From assembly GCF_009800925.1 (NCBI RefSeq), contig NZ_WOYF01000003.1, positions 294,288 to 358,287 of the forward strand: DNA of 64,000 nucleotides, given 5' to 3'. Made by a program: the position numbers and the translations under genes. Within the stretch, counting starts at the first letter, position 1; the number at the start of each line of letters is the position of its first letter. The notes under the pieces are model-generated. The model was not told the DNA's origin. It ran no database searches and saw nothing but the letters and a program-made list of their open reading frames with translations. Positions 51,701 through 61,857 of the stretch are shown here, in pieces. The DNA comes from Budvicia diplopodorum (GTDB lineage: Bacteria > Pseudomonadota > Gammaproteobacteria > Enterobacterales > Enterobacteriaceae).

Positions 51701-52185
51701 TGGTAGCTGCCAAAATAATGACGACTAAGCGCGGCAACAGAATTGGCATCTGTACGCTGGATGACCGTTCCGGTCGCCTTGAAGTCATGCTATTCTCTGA
51801 GGCACTTGATAAGTATCAGCACCTGTTGGAAAAGGATCGAATCCTGATCGCGACCGGACAGGTTAGCTTTGATGATTTTACTGGCGGACTTAAAATGATG
51901 GTCCGCGAATTAATGGACATCAGTGAAGCTCGGGAAAAGTATGCCCGTGGGCTTGCCATATCGTTAACCGATAGGCAAATTGATGACCAGCTTTTAAACC
52001 GTCTTCGTGAATCGTTGGAACCCCATCGGTCGGGGACGATTCCAGTAAACCTGTATTATCAACGGGAAGACGCTCGGGTACGGCTAAGATTCGGTGCAGC
52101 ATGGCGCGTGACGCCAACCGATAGTTTGCTGATTGACCTGCGTAAGCTTGTTGGTAACGCACAGGTAGAACTGGAATTTGACTAA
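48703..52185 (+). CDS. dnaE: DNA polymerase III alpha subunit
   Basis: Replicative polymerase. The 1160-residue product equals E. coli. It has the N-terminal PHP domain ([19 protein letters not shown]), the catalytic [13 protein letters not shown] aspartates near residue 401-405 and [17 protein letters not shown], a helix-hairpin-helix region, an OB domain and the C-terminal tau-binding part. The start at 48703 (MAEPRF) is chosen over 48688. Confidence 0.99.
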   Translation: MAEPRFIHLRTHSDYSMIDGLAKTGALVKKVAALGMPAMAICDFTNLCGLVKFYGSAHGVGVKPIIGADFRMQSETMGDELTEITVLAANNEGYQNLTLLISRAYQRGYVQGGPVIDREWLVEHKNGIILLSGGRFGDLGQSLMRGNQPLVDECLQFYREHFTDNYYLELVRTGRDEEEIYLHAAVEFATREHLPVVATNDVKFISQSDFDAHEIRVAIHDGFTLDDPKRPKKYSAQQYLRSEQEMCELFADIPEALINSVEIAKRCNVTIRLGEYFLPQFPTGDMTTEDFLVARSKEGLERRLEFLFPDADERVNKRPEYDERLDIELGVINQMGFPGYFLIVMEFIQWSKDNDVPVGPGRGSGAGSLVAYALGITDLDPLEFDLLFERFLNPERVSMPDFDVDFCMEKRDRVIEHVSDMYGRDAVSQIITFGTMAAKAVIRDVGRVLGHPYGFVDRISKLIPMDPGMTLDKAFAAEPQLPELYEADEEVKALIDMARQLEGVTRNAGKHAGGVVISPTKITDFAPLYCDPEGQFPVTQFDKNDVEYAGLVKFDFLGLRTLTIIDWALGMINARRAKTGLEPINIAAIPLEDKKSFDMLQRSETTAVFQLESRGMKDLIKRLKPDCFEDMIALVALFRPGPLQSGMVDNFIDRKHGREELSYPDIQWQHETLKPVLEPTYGIILYQEQVMQIAQVLAGYTLGGADMLRRAMGKKQPEEMAKQRSVFKEGAERMGIDGELSMKIFDLVEKFAGYGFNKSHSAAYALVSYQTLWLKAHYPAEFMAAVMTADMDNTEKVVGLVDECLRMGLKVLPPDINSGLYHFHVNDDGEIVYGIGAIKGVGEGPIEAIIEARNQGGYFKELFELCSRSDTKRLNKRVLEKLIMAGAFDRLGPHRAALMSSLAEAMKAADQHAKAEALGQADMFGVLAEEPEHVEKAYANVAPWPEQVILDGERETLGLYLTGHPITQYLKELERYTGGLRLKDMHPTERGKTIIGVGLVVAAKIMTTKRGNRIGICTLDDRSGRLEVMLFSEALDKYQHLLEKDRILIATGQVSFDDFTGGLKMMVRELMDISEAREKYARGLAISLTDRQIDDQLLNRLRESLEPHRSGTIPVNLYYQREDARVRLRFGAAWRVTPTDSLLIDLRKLVGNAQVELEFD

Positions 52186-52197
52186 AATAGGAATGCT

Positions 52198-53157
52198 ATG
52201 AGTCTGAATTTTCTTGATTTTGAACAGCCGATTGCTGAATTAGAAGCGAAGATTGATTCGCTAACTGCAATCAGTCTTCAAGACGAAAAATTGGATATTA
52301 ACCTCGATGAAGAGGTTAAGCGTCTGCGAGAGAAAAGCCTTGAGCTGACAAACAAAATCTTCTCTGAGTTAGGGGCGTGGCAAATTGCGCAGCTTGCACG
52401 CCATCCCCGTAGACCATACACTCTGGACTACATTGAGCATATTTTCACTGATTTCAATGAGCTGGCTGGCGATCGTGCCTATGCGGACGATAAAGCCATT
52501 GTCGGCGGCATTGCGCGTCTTGATGGCCGCCCGGTGATGATTATTGGTCATCAGAAAGGTCGGGAAACCAAAGAGAAAATTCGTCGCAACTTTGGCATGC
52601 CTGCCCCAGAAGGTTACCGTAAGGCCTTGCGCCTAATGGAAATGGCTGAGCGCTTTAATATGCCAATTATTACCTTTATTGATACCCCAGGCGCTTATCC
52701 TGGCGTTGGTGCAGAAGAGCGCGGCCAGTCAGAAGCTATTGCCCGTAATCTGCGTGAAATGTCACGGCTGAAAGTGCCGACTATCTGTACCGTTGTGGGT
52801 GAAGGCGGTTCCGGCGGTGCATTAGCCATCGGCGTAGGCGATAAAGTTAATATGCTGCAATACAGTACCTACTCGGTTATCTCCCCTGAAGGCTGCGCCT
52901 CTATTTTATGGAAAAGTGCAGATAAGGCCCCAATAGCGGCTGATGCGATGGGCATTATTGCTCCACGTCTAAAAGAGCTGAAGCTAATCGATTCTGTTAT
53001 CCCAGAGCCTTTGGGTGGTGCGCATCGTAATCCGGTAGAAATGGCAGCTTCACTCAAAGCTAAGCTAATTTCCGATCTTAATGAGTTGGATGAGTTAGAT
53101 TTGGCAGCATTGCTCGACCGTCGTTATCAGAGACTGATGAACTACGGTTATTGCTGA
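52198..53157 (+). CDS. accA: Acetyl-CoA carboxylase carboxyltransferase subunit alpha
   Basis: Alpha subunit of the carboxyltransferase that makes malonyl-CoA with AccD. The 319-residue length equals E. coli. Features include the biotin/CoA-binding crotonase-like fold with [22 protein letters not shown] and [16 protein letters not shown] oxyanion glycines. Follows dnaE by 12 bp and ends in a strong terminator. Confidence 0.98.
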   Translation: MSLNFLDFEQPIAELEAKIDSLTAISLQDEKLDINLDEEVKRLREKSLELTNKIFSELGAWQIAQLARHPRRPYTLDYIEHIFTDFNELAGDRAYADDKAIVGGIARLDGRPVMIIGHQKGRETKEKIRRNFGMPAPEGYRKALRLMEMAERFNMPIITFIDTPGAYPGVGAEERGQSEAIARNLREMSRLKVPTICTVVGEGGSGGALAIGVGDKVNMLQYSTYSVISPEGCASILWKSADKAPIAADAMGIIAPRLKELKLIDSVIPEPLGGAHRNPVEMAASLKAKLISDLNELDELDLAALLDRRYQRLMNYGYC

Positions 53158-53184
53158 TAGATTGTTTCTTGTTTGATATTCAAC

Positions 53185-53220
53185 AACGCCCGCAGTGTTA
53201 ATTGCGGGCGTTTTGTTTTT
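53185..53220 (+). terminator. Intrinsic terminator after accA
   Basis: AACGCCCGCA pairs perfectly with TGCGGGCGTT across an 8-nt loop, followed by a T-rich tract. It ends the long lipid and replication cluster. Confidence 0.88.
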
Positions 53221-53254
53221 TGAACCGTTTCAATTCGAATAGGATGAGGCTGGA

Positions 53255-53650
53255 ATGCTAAAAATTGAGAAAATCCACCATGTGGCAGTAATTAGCTCCA
53301 ACTATTCGATAAGTAAGCATTTCTATTGTCATATATTAGGGTTTTCTTTATTAGCCGAGTACTACCGGGCAGAACGAGGTTCGTGGAAAGCTGATTTAGC
53401 ACTGAACGGCCAATATGCGATTGAACTGTTCTCATTTGCTCACCCACCTCAACGAGTCAGTCAGCCAGAAGCCTGTGGATTAAGGCATTTAGCTTTTAGC
53501 GTTCAAGATTTGGATAGCGCGATTGCTGAGCTAAATCAATATGGCGTTGTCTGTGAGGCAATAAGGGTTGACCCTTATACCGGAAAACGGTTTACTTTTT
53601 TCAGCGATCCTGATGGACTACCGCTCGAACTCTATGAACTCAGTGATTAA
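53255..53650 (+). CDS. yaeR: VOC family protein YaeR
   Basis: A 131-residue glyoxalase/bleomycin-resistance fold protein. It begins with the metal-binding-type HHVAVIS and has HLAFSV and LPLELYE, the three conserved positions of the vicinal oxygen chelate fold. Substrate unknown. In E. coli it lies between ldcC and tilS; ldcC is absent here, so accA is now the direct neighbour. Confidence 0.9.
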   Translation: MLKIEKIHHVAVISSNYSISKHFYCHILGFSLLAEYYRAERGSWKADLALNGQYAIELFSFAHPPQRVSQPEACGLRHLAFSVQDLDSAIAELNQYGVVCEAIRVDPYTGKRFTFFSDPDGLPLELYELSD

Positions 53651-53674
53651 ATGGTGTGTTGCGAGTGAAAAATA

Positions 53675-54997
53675 ATGAGCAGTAGCAGTAATGTGATAAT
53701 CAGCCAGATAGCAGAAAAGCTCAGGTATGACTCGCGCGTATTAGTGGCTTTTAGCGGCGGAGTTGACTCATCGGTTTTGCTGCATGCATTAATCGGTATC
53801 CGCGATAACTCCCGCCCGGAGTTAGAAGTGCGTGCAGTTTATGTTCATCATGGGCTAAGCCATTTTGCCGATGATTGGGCAGAGCATTGCCAAGCTCAAT
53901 GCCAACGATGGCAGGTTGAATTTCACGTTGTTTATGTTCAGGTTGACTCCAGCGCTGCCAGCGTAGAAGCTGCCGCCAGAGAGGCACGTTATCAGGCAAT
54001 CGGTTCATTGTTAACGATGGGAGAGGTCTTAGTTACTGCCCAGCATCTGGATGACCAGTGTGAAACCTTTCTGCTTGCCCTCAAGCGAGGAAGTGGCCCC
54101 GCTGGGCTGTCTGCTATGCCAGAGCGCATCGGTTTTATGGATTATCATCAGGTTCGGCCTCTGCTAAATATTTCCCGTCATCAAATAGAAGATTACGCGC
54201 GGCACAATAATCTTCGCTGGATCGAGGATGAGAGTAATCAGAACGATCGCTTTGATCGTAACTTCTTAAGATTACGGATATTGCCTGAAATTCAGCAGCG
54301 ATGGCCACAGTTTGCCGCGATGGTTTCCCGTAGCGCTGAACTGTGCGCGCAGCAAGAAACTCTGCTAGATGACCTCTTGGCACCGATATTGCGAGAAATG
54401 ATTCAACCCGACGGCGCTATTCATATAGCCGCTCTGGCCGATGTCTCCGATATTCAGCGAGGGGCACTATTACGCCGTTGGTTTCACTATCATCAGGTCA
54501 GTATGCCTTCCCGCAGCCAACTGGAGAGGCTATGGTTCGAGGTTGCATTAAGCCGGCCAGACGCTGAGCCTTTGATATTACTGGGTGACTATCAGATTCG
54601 CCGCTATCGCCAGTGGCTTTATTTGTTACCGGTAATGCCAGATATTGAATCTGCTATTTTGACGTGGGATGGGCTGGGCCCGTTAGTCCTTCCTGATAAC
54701 CTTGGTCAGTTAATACCGTCTGATGAAGGTATTGCCGTATTGCCACCGGACGATCTTGGTAGCGTAACCGTTCGTTTTACCGCCCGGGGAAGCTATTCTG
54801 TGCATGTTGTGGGCCACCGGCATTCCAGACCGCTCAAAAAAATATGGCAGGAATTATCGGTTCCGCCATGGCAGCGCCAGAGAATTCCGTTGCTTTTTTA
54901 TGGAGAAACGCTGATTGCTGCCGTTGGTCTTTTTGTTACCGTTGAAGGCCAACCGAAAAAAGGCCAACCGGTCTGGCGTATTGGCTGGAAGGATTGA
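53675..54997 (+). CDS. tilS: tRNA(Ile)-lysidine synthetase TilS
   Basis: Converts C34 of tRNA-Ile(CAU) to lysidine, changing its identity from methionine to isoleucine. The 440-residue protein has the PP-loop SGGVDSS at 27-33 and the TilS N-terminal domain (LVTAQHLDDQCETFLLALKRGSG near 115-137) plus the C-terminal tRNA-binding domain. E. coli has 432 residues. Starts at ATG 53675, 25 bp after yaeR. Confidence 0.96.
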   Translation: MSSSSNVIISQIAEKLRYDSRVLVAFSGGVDSSVLLHALIGIRDNSRPELEVRAVYVHHGLSHFADDWAEHCQAQCQRWQVEFHVVYVQVDSSAASVEAAAREARYQAIGSLLTMGEVLVTAQHLDDQCETFLLALKRGSGPAGLSAMPERIGFMDYHQVRPLLNISRHQIEDYARHNNLRWIEDESNQNDRFDRNFLRLRILPEIQQRWPQFAAMVSRSAELCAQQETLLDDLLAPILREMIQPDGAIHIAALADVSDIQRGALLRRWFHYHQVSMPSRSQLERLWFEVALSRPDAEPLILLGDYQIRRYRQWLYLLPVMPDIESAILTWDGLGPLVLPDNLGQLIPSDEGIAVLPPDDLGSVTVRFTARGSYSVHVVGHRHSRPLKKIWQELSVPPWQRQRIPLLFYGETLIAAVGLFVTVEGQPKKGQPVWRIGWKD

Positions 54998-55063
54998 ACG
55001 GGCTGAATATTATATTCATCGTAATGAACGATGAATCAATGTTGTGACAGGAGTGAGACAATA

Positions 55064-55384
55064 ATGAAAAAGGCGTTATTACTATTATCCGGAGCGCTGC
55101 TGATTAACTTTTCAGTTCAGGCCGCCGGTAATATTGAAGCTGGTAAAAGTAAGTCGGCTAAATGCGTAGCTTGCCATGGAATGAACGGTAAGGTTTCTAT
55201 TCCTACCTATCCTCACTTAGCGGGGCAAAATGAGGTTTACCTTGATTACTCGATGCATGCCTATAAGAACGGAGAGCGTACCGGTAATATGGCTAGCATT
55301 ATGAATGCTTACGTGCAGAAACTATCCGATCAGGATATTGCCGATTTAGCCGCTTATTATGCCAGTTTAGGTACTAAAGAGTAA
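55064..55384 (+). CDS. Small monoheme c-type cytochrome
   Basis: A 106-residue secreted protein with a signal peptide (about residues 1-21) and a single CxxCH heme motif CVACH at 34-38, in the class I cytochrome c553-like layout (AGKSKSAKCVACHG...; C-terminal DLAAYYASLG). A methionine near position 78 (GNMASIM) is a likely axial ligand. It needs the periplasmic Ccm system. E. coli has no gene here; the electron partner is unknown. Start 55064 (AGGAG 11 bases upstream) avoids an 11-codon extension. Confidence 0.85.
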   Translation: MKKALLLLSGALLINFSVQAAGNIEAGKSKSAKCVACHGMNGKVSIPTYPHLAGQNEVYLDYSMHAYKNGERTGNMASIMNAYVQKLSDQDIADLAAYYASLGTKE

Positions 55385-55458
55385 TCAAGGCGGGATTGGT
55401 TCGAGATAAGCATGAAGATAAAGTATACGGGCAGGAAAATCTGCCCGTATCAAGAGCA

Positions 55459-55719
55459 TTAGTCAGCAAGACTAATTTCGATTTTACCAATTGTTGGATG
55501 GCTAAAATAAGCAATATTATCGAGCCGTAGCTCTTGTTGCGCGCCGTCAATTTCAACAATCAGGTACTCAACTTGCTTTCTTAACAATAAGTCACAAGCT
55601 TTAGCCTCTAACTTCTCACCACCTCTAAGCTTAATGGCCAGAACTAAATGGTGTTGGCAGGCGAGCTCTAAATTATCATAGTCATCACAGTTTATGGGTT
55701 GGTACTCTTTTTCAGTCAT
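55459..55719 (-). CDS. rof: Rho-binding antiterminator Rof
   Basis: Inhibits transcription termination factor Rho by binding its N-terminal domain (the basis of the bicyclomycin-resistance phenotype in E. coli). The 86-residue product starts at 55719, matching E. coli length, with the conserved [17 protein letters not shown] and the C-terminal FSHPTIG. In-frame upstream ATGs at 55725 and 55731 are possible. It overlaps the end of yaeP by 8 bases, as is typical for the yaeP-rof pair. Confidence 0.93.
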   Translation of the reverse strand: MTEKEYQPINCDDYDNLELACQHHLVLAIKLRGGEKLEAKACDLLLRKQVEYLIVEIDGAQQELRLDNIAYFSHPTIGKIEISLAD

Positions 55720-55912
55720 CACCATAATCACTCACCAATAAATTAGCAGCAGCATAAGCCGCTTGTTCCCTAACGGCAGACGATAGCGTTTCGTTGGCCG
55801 CAATCTCATCTAGTGTTTTTAATACACACCCTAATGCATCAGAGACATATCCAAGATCGCCGCTGGCTATTTCCGCATATTTACGTCGAACAGGTTCGCA
55901 GTATTTTTGCAT
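55712..55912 (-). CDS. yaeP: UPF0253 family protein YaeP
   Basis: A 66-residue protein matching E. coli YaeP in length and core ([34 protein letters not shown]). Function unknown. AAGGAGGATAGA precedes the ATG at 55912, a strong ribosome-binding site, so longer upstream forms are unlikely. Co-transcribed with rof on the minus strand. Confidence 0.92.
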   Translation of the reverse strand: MQKYCEPVRRKYAEIASGDLGYVSDALGCVLKTLDEIAANETLSSAVREQAAYAAANLLVSDYGDD

Positions 55913-56149
55913 TCTATCCTCCTTTGCAGCTAATCTCATATTCACGAGGCTTTATTAAGCAACGTTTTCATTAATGCCTAAGCTACTCTACATTAAATTA
56001 CCGTGCTGACTATAGCATAGTTGTTATTTTTTATATCAGCTACTTGGCGTCATTTAGAGAAAGCTAGGGTTCGGGTTGCCATCGCGCTAGCTCGCTGAAT
56101 TCGGTACACTATCGTTCACGTAACTTCTCATTATGTTGGCAAACTCGCG

Positions 56150-56698
56150 ATGGCGCTAAAAGCAACAATACTTAAAGCAACGGTAAATGTTGCCGATATG
56201 GACCGACAGGTTTTTTCAGATACCGTACTCACCGTGGCACAGCACCCATCGGAAACGGAACAGCGGATGATGCTACGTCTGCTGGCATGGATTTGTCATG
56301 CGGATGACCGCTTAGTTTTTACTAAAGGGTTGAGTGCCGATGATGAGCCAGAAATTTGGCGGCATAACGATCATAATGGTATTGAGCTTTGGATTGAGCT
56401 GGGTCTACCCGATGAAAAACGGTTAAGAAAAGCCTGCCATCAGTCTAAACAAGTGTTTTTGTACAGCTACAGCGAGCGGGCCGGTAAAGTCTGGTGGCAG
56501 CAAAATAAAGAGAAGCTAGACGGGCATAAAAATTTAACCGTCCTGTTTCTCGATGATGCTCAGTTGAAAAGGCTTGCCGCGATGAGTGCCCGTAATATGC
56601 AACTTCAGGCGACTATTCAAGATGGGATTATCTGGCTATCCGATAATCAAACCAACATAGAACTGACGTTTGAATCGTGGAAAACCGTCGGTGAGTAA
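56150..56698 (+). CDS. yaeQ: YaeQ family protein
   Basis: A 182-residue protein of the YaeQ family, which shares a PD-(D/E)XK nuclease-like fold. Conserved segments are [22 protein letters not shown] (first 22 residues), [31 protein letters not shown] and [18 protein letters not shown]. Its biochemical role is not known. The divergent 240-bp gap to yaeP contains no gene. Ends 6 bases before arfB. Confidence 0.92.
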   Translation: MALKATILKATVNVADMDRQVFSDTVLTVAQHPSETEQRMMLRLLAWICHADDRLVFTKGLSADDEPEIWRHNDHNGIELWIELGLPDEKRLRKACHQSKQVFLYSYSERAGKVWWQQNKEKLDGHKNLTVLFLDDAQLKRLAAMSARNMQLQATIQDGIIWLSDNQTNIELTFESWKTVGE

Positions 56699-56704
56699 TC
56701 AATT

Positions 56705-57118
56705 ATGCTAGCTGTTTCAGCCGGAGTTTCGATTCCAGACGATGAAATTATTTTAACGGCTATCCGAGCTCAGGGCGCTGGCGGGCAACATGTGAATAAA
56801 TCATCGACGGCTATTCACCTGAGGTTTGATATTCGGGCGTCAAGCCTGCCTGAGTTTTATCAACAACGGTTGTTAGCTTTTAATCATCATCTGATTACCA
56901 GTGATGGGGTGGTTATTATAAAAGCGCAGGAATACCGAAGCCAGGAGCTTAACCGTGAAGCCGCGCTTGCACGACTAGTCGCACTAATTCAGGATGCCAC
57001 TCGTTTCCAAAAAGCGCGCAAAGCGACTGCGCCGAGCAAAAATGCGAAGAGAAAGAGGCTGGACAGTAAAAACCGGCGGGGCGAAACGAAGACTCTGCGT
57101 GGAAAGGTGAATTACTAA
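56705..57118 (+). CDS. arfB: Ribosome rescue peptidyl-tRNA hydrolase ArfB
   Basis: RF2-like factor that frees stalled ribosomes lacking a stop codon, using a GGQ motif. The 137-residue protein has [11 protein letters not shown] (GGQ near 25-27) and a positively charged C-terminal tail ([20 protein letters not shown]) that enters the empty mRNA channel. Downstream of yaeQ, as in E. coli (yaeQ-arfB). Confidence 0.95.
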   Translation: MLAVSAGVSIPDDEIILTAIRAQGAGGQHVNKSSTAIHLRFDIRASSLPEFYQQRLLAFNHHLITSDGVVIIKAQEYRSQELNREAALARLVALIQDATRFQKARKATAPSKNAKRKRLDSKNRRGETKTLRGKVNY

Positions 57119-57146
57119 TGAGCTTGAATACTCAATACCTGAAATA

Positions 57147-57172
57147 GAAAACCCCGCGATTGCAGGGTTTTC
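57147..57172. terminator. Terminator between convergent arfB and proS
   Basis: GAAAACCC and GGGTTTTC flank a 10-nt loop, with A-rich and T-rich sides, so it can act for both genes. nlpE, present here in E. coli, is missing. Confidence 0.65.
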
Positions 57173-57191
57173 TGTATTAAGCGCACTAGCT

Positions 57192-58913
57192 CTACGCGCG
57201 GCCTAACTGCGATAGTAAGAAAGAGACAATTTCATCGGTTTTGATCATCTCTTTATCTGCATTACGGCGATATTTGTATTCCATTTCGTCATTATCCAGA
57301 TTACGATCACCGATCACCACCGTATGCGGAATACCAATTAGTTCCATATCGGCAAACATTACACCCGGGCGTTCTTTGCGGTCATCAAACAAAACCTCAA
57401 CGCCTTTTGAGCGCAAGGTTTGATAAAGTTGCTCGGCAACTTCCTGAACGCGGAAAGATTTGTGCATGTTCATTGGTACGATAACCACTTCGAACGGCGC
57501 TATAGCATCAGGCCAAATAATTCCACGATCGTCGTAGCTTTGCTCAATAGATGCAGCAACTATGCGCGAAACGCCAATTCCATAACAGCCCATGGTCATA
57601 ACCTGATTGCGGCCGTCTTCGCCCTGAACGGTTGCTTTCATTGCTTCTGAGTATTTAGTCCCTAGCTGGAAAATATGACCAACTTCAATGCCACGCTTAA
57701 TGAGCAGAGTACCTTTGCCGTCCGGGCTTGGATCGCCTTTAACCACGTTACGGATATCCGCTATTGACGGTAAAGGAAGATCGCGTTCCCAGTTAATGCC
57801 AAAGTAGTGCTTATTATCAACGTTAGCGCCGGCGCCAAAATCGCTCATAACCGCCACAGAGCGGTCACTTATCACGGGAACCTGTAGATTAACTGGACCT
57901 AATGAACCTGGCCCTGCGCCAATGGCTTCACGAATTTCTTCTTCAGTCGCGAAGGTCAGCGGGCTGGCAATCTGCGGTAAGTTCTGAGCTTTAACTTCGT
58001 TCAGCTCATGATCGCCGCGTATTAACAGTGCAATAAGCTTATGGCCCGTTTCTTCTGTGGCATGAACTAGCAGAGTTTTAACGGTCTTCTCAATTGGCAA
58101 ATTAAACTGTTCGACCAGCTCTGCAATGGTTTTTGCGTTAGGGGTATCAACTAGTCGAAGCTCTTCAGCGGCAGCGGCGGGTACTTTGGTTGATGTCATA
58201 GCTTCAGCCAGTTCGATGTTAGCCGCATAGTCAGAGTCGGTTGAGAATACGATGTCATCTTCACCGCTCTCAGCCAGCGCTTGAAACTCATGAGAAGAAC
58301 TGCCACCGATAGAGCCGGTGTCGGCCAATACTGGACGGAAATCTAGGCCAATCCGAGTAAAGATTTTGCTATAGGCTTCATACATTTTATCGTAAGTTTG
58401 TTGAAGAGACTCTTGATTGGTATGAAATGAGTAGGCATCTTTCATGATGAATTCACGTGCGCGCATTACGCCGAAACGAGGGCGAACTTCATCACGGAAT
58501 TTAGTCTGAATCTGATAGAAGTTCAGCGGTAGCTGCTTATAGGAGCTAATTTCGTTGCGAACTAAATCAGTGATCACTTCTTCATGAGTTGGACCCAGAA
58601 CAAAAGGGCGCTCACCACGGTCAATGAAGCGTAAGAGCTCTGGGCCATATTGTTCCCAACGGCCACTTTCTACCCATAAATCAGCGGGTTGAACTACCGG
58701 CATTGACACTTCCATTGCTCCGGCATTGTCCATCTCTTCACGGACGATTTTAGCAACTTTATTTAAAACCCGCAGGCCGGTCGGTAACCAGGTATACAAA
58801 CCTGAGGCCAGTTTACGGATCATACCGGCACGGAGCATTAGCTGGTGGCTAATCACTTCAGCATCGGCCGGTGTTTCTTTCAGAGTTGAGAGCAAATATT
58901 GACTAGTACGCAT
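57192..58913 (-). CDS. proS: Prolyl-tRNA synthetase
   Basis: Class II aminoacyl-tRNA synthetase of the bacterial type. The 573-residue protein has the motif 2 and 3 regions ([32 protein letters not shown]), the inserted YbaK-like editing domain (about 225-405) that deacylates Ala-tRNA-Pro, and the C-terminal anticodon-binding domain. E. coli length is 572. Convergent with arfB. Confidence 0.98.
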   Translation of the reverse strand: MRTSQYLLSTLKETPADAEVISHQLMLRAGMIRKLASGLYTWLPTGLRVLNKVAKIVREEMDNAGAMEVSMPVVQPADLWVESGRWEQYGPELLRFIDRGERPFVLGPTHEEVITDLVRNEISSYKQLPLNFYQIQTKFRDEVRPRFGVMRAREFIMKDAYSFHTNQESLQQTYDKMYEAYSKIFTRIGLDFRPVLADTGSIGGSSSHEFQALAESGEDDIVFSTDSDYAANIELAEAMTSTKVPAAAAEELRLVDTPNAKTIAELVEQFNLPIEKTVKTLLVHATEETGHKLIALLIRGDHELNEVKAQNLPQIASPLTFATEEEIREAIGAGPGSLGPVNLQVPVISDRSVAVMSDFGAGANVDNKHYFGINWERDLPLPSIADIRNVVKGDPSPDGKGTLLIKRGIEVGHIFQLGTKYSEAMKATVQGEDGRNQVMTMGCYGIGVSRIVAASIEQSYDDRGIIWPDAIAPFEVVIVPMNMHKSFRVQEVAEQLYQTLRSKGVEVLFDDRKERPGVMFADMELIGIPHTVVIGDRNLDNDEMEYKYRRNADKEMIKTDEIVSFLLSQLGRA

Positions 58914-59082
58914 GATATGGAGCTTCCATTTTAACTGCTGATAACTGTGGCTTCACGCTATTGGCGGACGAGCGGGATAGAATCAACGCTGGTAAGGCCA
59001 AAAAAGGGGGTTACGCCTAATTTTATAAAGTGGCTTAGTGTATCAGCGACAACACCAAGCCAAAAGAGAGGATCGGCAATTT

Positions 59083-59790
59083 CTAGCGTTTATCGATAGC
59101 AATAACGCAAGTTTGTCTATTTTCAACCTGCCAGCGGACGTTAAAGTCGGATAAGTGAACGGCAAATTCTCGGGTTTGCTGCTCGCCTTTCCGGTAGGCA
59201 GGGCGGGGATCCTGAGCTAAAACCTGAGTGATAAACGGGCGCAGCCGTGGATATTGTTTCTCGTACTGACGTAACTGGCATTCGGCTTCAGGAGAAAAGT
59301 TAACCGGCATCTCGGCTAATGGCGCATTTTGTGCAAAACCGGCACGAGCGTCAGGAAGGCTTTCGGCAAAGGGCAGGTAAGGTTTGATGTCGAGAACGGG
59401 GGTTCCGTCGACTAAATCCAGACTTCCTAATTCGAGTATGACTTCGGCCCCTTGCTGTCGGATGCCTTTTAGCTCTATCAGTGACATACCTATTGGGTTA
59501 GGCCGAAACGTCGAGCGCGTTGCAAATACGCCCATTCGGGCATTTCCACCTAACCGCGGCGGGCGAACCGTGGGCCGCCAGCCGCCGTTTTGGGTTTGAT
59601 GAAAAACAAACACCACCCAGATATGGCTAAACTGTTCCAAACCACGCACGGCCTGCGCTTGGTTATAAGGTGGTAACAGGCGTAATTCTCCGCCACCGTC
59701 AGCGACTAGCCCCGGCTGGCGGGGAACCGCAAATTTCTCTTTGTAGGGAGAATGAATAATGCCAATCGGTTCAAGGTGTAATGCTGTCAT
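59083..59790 (-). CDS. trmO: tRNA (N6-threonylcarbamoyladenosine(37)-N6)-methyltransferase TrmO
   Basis: SAM-dependent enzyme (formerly TsaA/YaeB) methylating t6A37 in tRNA-Thr. The 235-residue protein has the small beta-barrel TrmO fold, with IGIIHSPYKEKFAVPRQPG, WVVFVFHQ, ATRSTFRPNPIGMSLI and DGTPVLDIKPYLPF. It begins directly after the rcsF stop, forming the rcsF-trmO unit. Confidence 0.95.
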   Translation of the reverse strand: MTALHLEPIGIIHSPYKEKFAVPRQPGLVADGGGELRLLPPYNQAQAVRGLEQFSHIWVVFVFHQTQNGGWRPTVRPPRLGGNARMGVFATRSTFRPNPIGMSLIELKGIRQQGAEVILELGSLDLVDGTPVLDIKPYLPFAESLPDARAGFAQNAPLAEMPVNFSPEAECQLRQYEKQYPRLRPFITQVLAQDPRPAYRKGEQQTREFAVHLSDFNVRWQVENRQTCVIAIDKR

Positions 59791-60132
59791 TTAGAATGTG
59801 ACGTTTAGTGCTGTACCTTCACATATTGCCGCCCGATAGCAGCCAGGTACATTTGTCATTAGCTCACAGCGGTTGAGTAATACGGCGTTAGCCTTTTGAA
59901 ATGCGGCGCGTTTCTGCATGCTTAGCGTTGCGGCAGGAATACTCGGTGGGGCGTCCTGAGCGCTGAACTGACAAGAATCACCGGAAACCTGACCTAACTC
60001 TTTAAATGCTGTACCGGAAAGTTCAGCTTCAGTTCGATATAACTTCACTGATTCTAATTCAGAATCTGATGTGCCCGATTGGGCGCAGCCACCTAGAAAA
60101 AGTGCAAACAGACAAAGGCTAAGGATTCGCAT
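59791..60132 (-). CDS. rcsF: Rcs stress sensor lipoprotein RcsF, short-linker form
   Basis: Outer-membrane lipoprotein that signals envelope damage through IgaA to the Rcs phosphorelay. The 113-residue precursor has a lipobox (FLGGC, Cys 16) and the signalling domain with four conserved cysteines (GDSCQ, NRCE, PGCYRAAIC). It is about 20 residues shorter than E. coli RcsF: the proline-rich linker after the lipidated Cys is nearly absent (only about 12 residues before VKLYRTEAEL). That linker threads through outer-membrane barrels in E. coli. Confidence 0.93.
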   Translation of the reverse strand: MRILSLCLFALFLGGCAQSGTSDSELESVKLYRTEAELSGTAFKELGQVSGDSCQFSAQDAPPSIPAATLSMQKRAAFQKANAVLLNRCELMTNVPGCYRAAICEGTALNVTF

Positions 60133-60256
60133 GGTATACCTTTTAATAAAATAGTGTTGTGCGTGGACGCGTAATTGGCAGCGTAATTTTTTGAACGAAA
60201 ATATTTTTTAAGTATAAAGAAAAATTATGGCAGGGGTTAACTATAAATAGAACCGT

Positions 60257-60288
60257 AGAAAAAGGCAGATAATTGCTATCTGCCTTTT
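60257..60288 (-). terminator. Terminator of metNIQ
   Basis: AAAGGCAGATA and TATCTGCCTTT form an 11-bp stem around ATTGC. On the minus strand it is followed by TTTC. It lies 40 bp downstream of the metQ stop. Confidence 0.8.
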
Positions 60289-60328
60289 GAGTCAATGAGG
60301 AATAATCACTTACGTTATCAGTAAGGCA

Positions 60329-61144
60329 TTACCAGCCTTTAACAGCGCCGCCTTTAAACTCTTGGTCTGCCGCTTTGAATACTTCGTCAGACTGGTATGC
60401 CTGAACAAACTTCTTCACGTTTTCAGAGTCTTTATTATCTGCACGGGCCACGATGATATTTACGTAAGGAGAATCTTTATCTTCAACGAAAATGCCGTCT
60501 TTAGTTGGTGTCAGGCCAATCTGGCTTGAGTAAGCGGTATTAATAATTGCTAATGTCACCTGATTGTCATCTAAAGAACGCGGTAACTGCGGGGCTTCCA
60601 GTTCAATAATTTTCAGCTTCTTAGGATTTTCAACGACGTCAAGAATGGTAGGCATCAGGCCAACGCCGTCTTTTAGCTTAATCAAACCTTGTTTTTGTAG
60701 TAGTAATAGCGAACGACCAAGGTTGGTTGGATCGTTTGGCAGCGCGATTTGGGCGCCATCCTGTAATTCATTTAGGTTTTTAATCTTCTTTGAATAGGCA
60801 GCAATCGGATAAACGAAAGTATTGCCAACAACCGCCAGATTATAGCCACGATCTTTGATTTGCTGATCTAAATATGGTTTGTGCTGGAATGCATTGACGT
60901 CGATATCACCTTTGCTTAAGGCTTCATTAGGCAATACATAGTCATTAAATGAAACGAGCTCAACGTCCAGACCGTATTTGTCTTTAGCGACCTGTTTCGC
61001 GACTTCGGCAACTTTTAATTCAGCTCCGACAATTACGCCTACTTTAATATGGTTTGGTTTTTTTTCTTCCTGACCACAGCCCGCCAGAGCGAGAGAACCA
61101 ATAAGAACACCGACAGCGGCAAACGTTTTTAACTTAAATGACAT
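60329..61144 (-). CDS. metQ: D/L-methionine ABC transporter substrate-binding lipoprotein MetQ
   Basis: Periplasmic-facing lipoprotein delivering methionine to MetNI. The 271-residue protein has a lipobox LALAGC (Cys 23), an NlpA-type binding fold (HIKVGVIVGAELKVAEVAKQVAKDKYG) and the segment YPIAAYSKKIKNLNELQDGAQIALPNDPTNLGR. Last gene of the metNIQ operon, after metI by 59 bp. Confidence 0.96.
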   Translation of the reverse strand: MSFKLKTFAAVGVLIGSLALAGCGQEEKKPNHIKVGVIVGAELKVAEVAKQVAKDKYGLDVELVSFNDYVLPNEALSKGDIDVNAFQHKPYLDQQIKDRGYNLAVVGNTFVYPIAAYSKKIKNLNELQDGAQIALPNDPTNLGRSLLLLQKQGLIKLKDGVGLMPTILDVVENPKKLKIIELEAPQLPRSLDDNQVTLAIINTAYSSQIGLTPTKDGIFVEDKDSPYVNIIVARADNKDSENVKKFVQAYQSDEVFKAADQEFKGGAVKGW

Positions 61145-61203
61145 ATTATTTCTCTCTATTATCAGTAAGCTGCAAGCAGCATTATTAATTATTATCAGAA
61201 CCG

Positions 61204-61857
61204 TTATTTATGGGTAACGGATTTGACGATACGGTCACCACAGAACTGAATTAAATAAACCAATACGACCAACAGTATAAGTACGGCATTCATTACCGTT
61301 GCGTTATATCCGGTATAGCCATATTGATAGCCTAGCTGACCCAAGCCACCTGCGCCAACGGCACCGCCCATTGCAGAATAGCCAACCAGAGTGATTAACG
61401 TAATCGTTGCGCTGTTGATTAAGCCAGGCAAAGACTCTGGTAGTAACACTTTATAGACAATTTGCATCGGCGTTGCGCCCATAGCCCGTGCGGCTTCAAC
61501 CAGCCCGGTTGGAATTTCTAGTAGGGTATTTTCAACCATTCTTGCAATAAATGGGGCTGCCCCGATACTCAATGGAACCAATGCAGCCTGTAATCCAATA
61601 GATGTACCGACGATCATTCGGGTAAAAGGTATCATCCAGACAATCAAAATAATGAAGGGGATTGACCTGAAAATATTAATAACGGCAGATAACCCCCGAT
61701 AGGCGGCCGGATTTTCAAGGATTTGCCCCGGTCTGGTAACATAAAGAAGCACGCCGGCAGGAAGGCCGATTACAAAACCAAAAAAGCCGGATACAAAGGT
61801 CATTACGATGGTTTCCCACGTGCCTTTTACCATCAGCCAAATCATTGCCTCAGACAT
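61204..61857 (-). CDS. metI: D-methionine ABC transporter permease MetI
   Basis: Inner-membrane permease with five hydrophobic segments across 217 residues and the EAA loop [25 protein letters not shown] near 132-156 that contacts MetN. Length equals E. coli MetI. It overlaps the end of metN by 8 bases. Confidence 0.97.
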   Translation of the reverse strand: MSEAMIWLMVKGTWETIVMTFVSGFFGFVIGLPAGVLLYVTRPGQILENPAAYRGLSAVINIFRSIPFIILIVWMIPFTRMIVGTSIGLQAALVPLSIGAAPFIARMVENTLLEIPTGLVEAARAMGATPMQIVYKVLLPESLPGLINSATITLITLVGYSAMGGAVGAGGLGQLGYQYGYTGYNATVMNAVLILLVVLVYLIQFCGDRIVKSVTHK

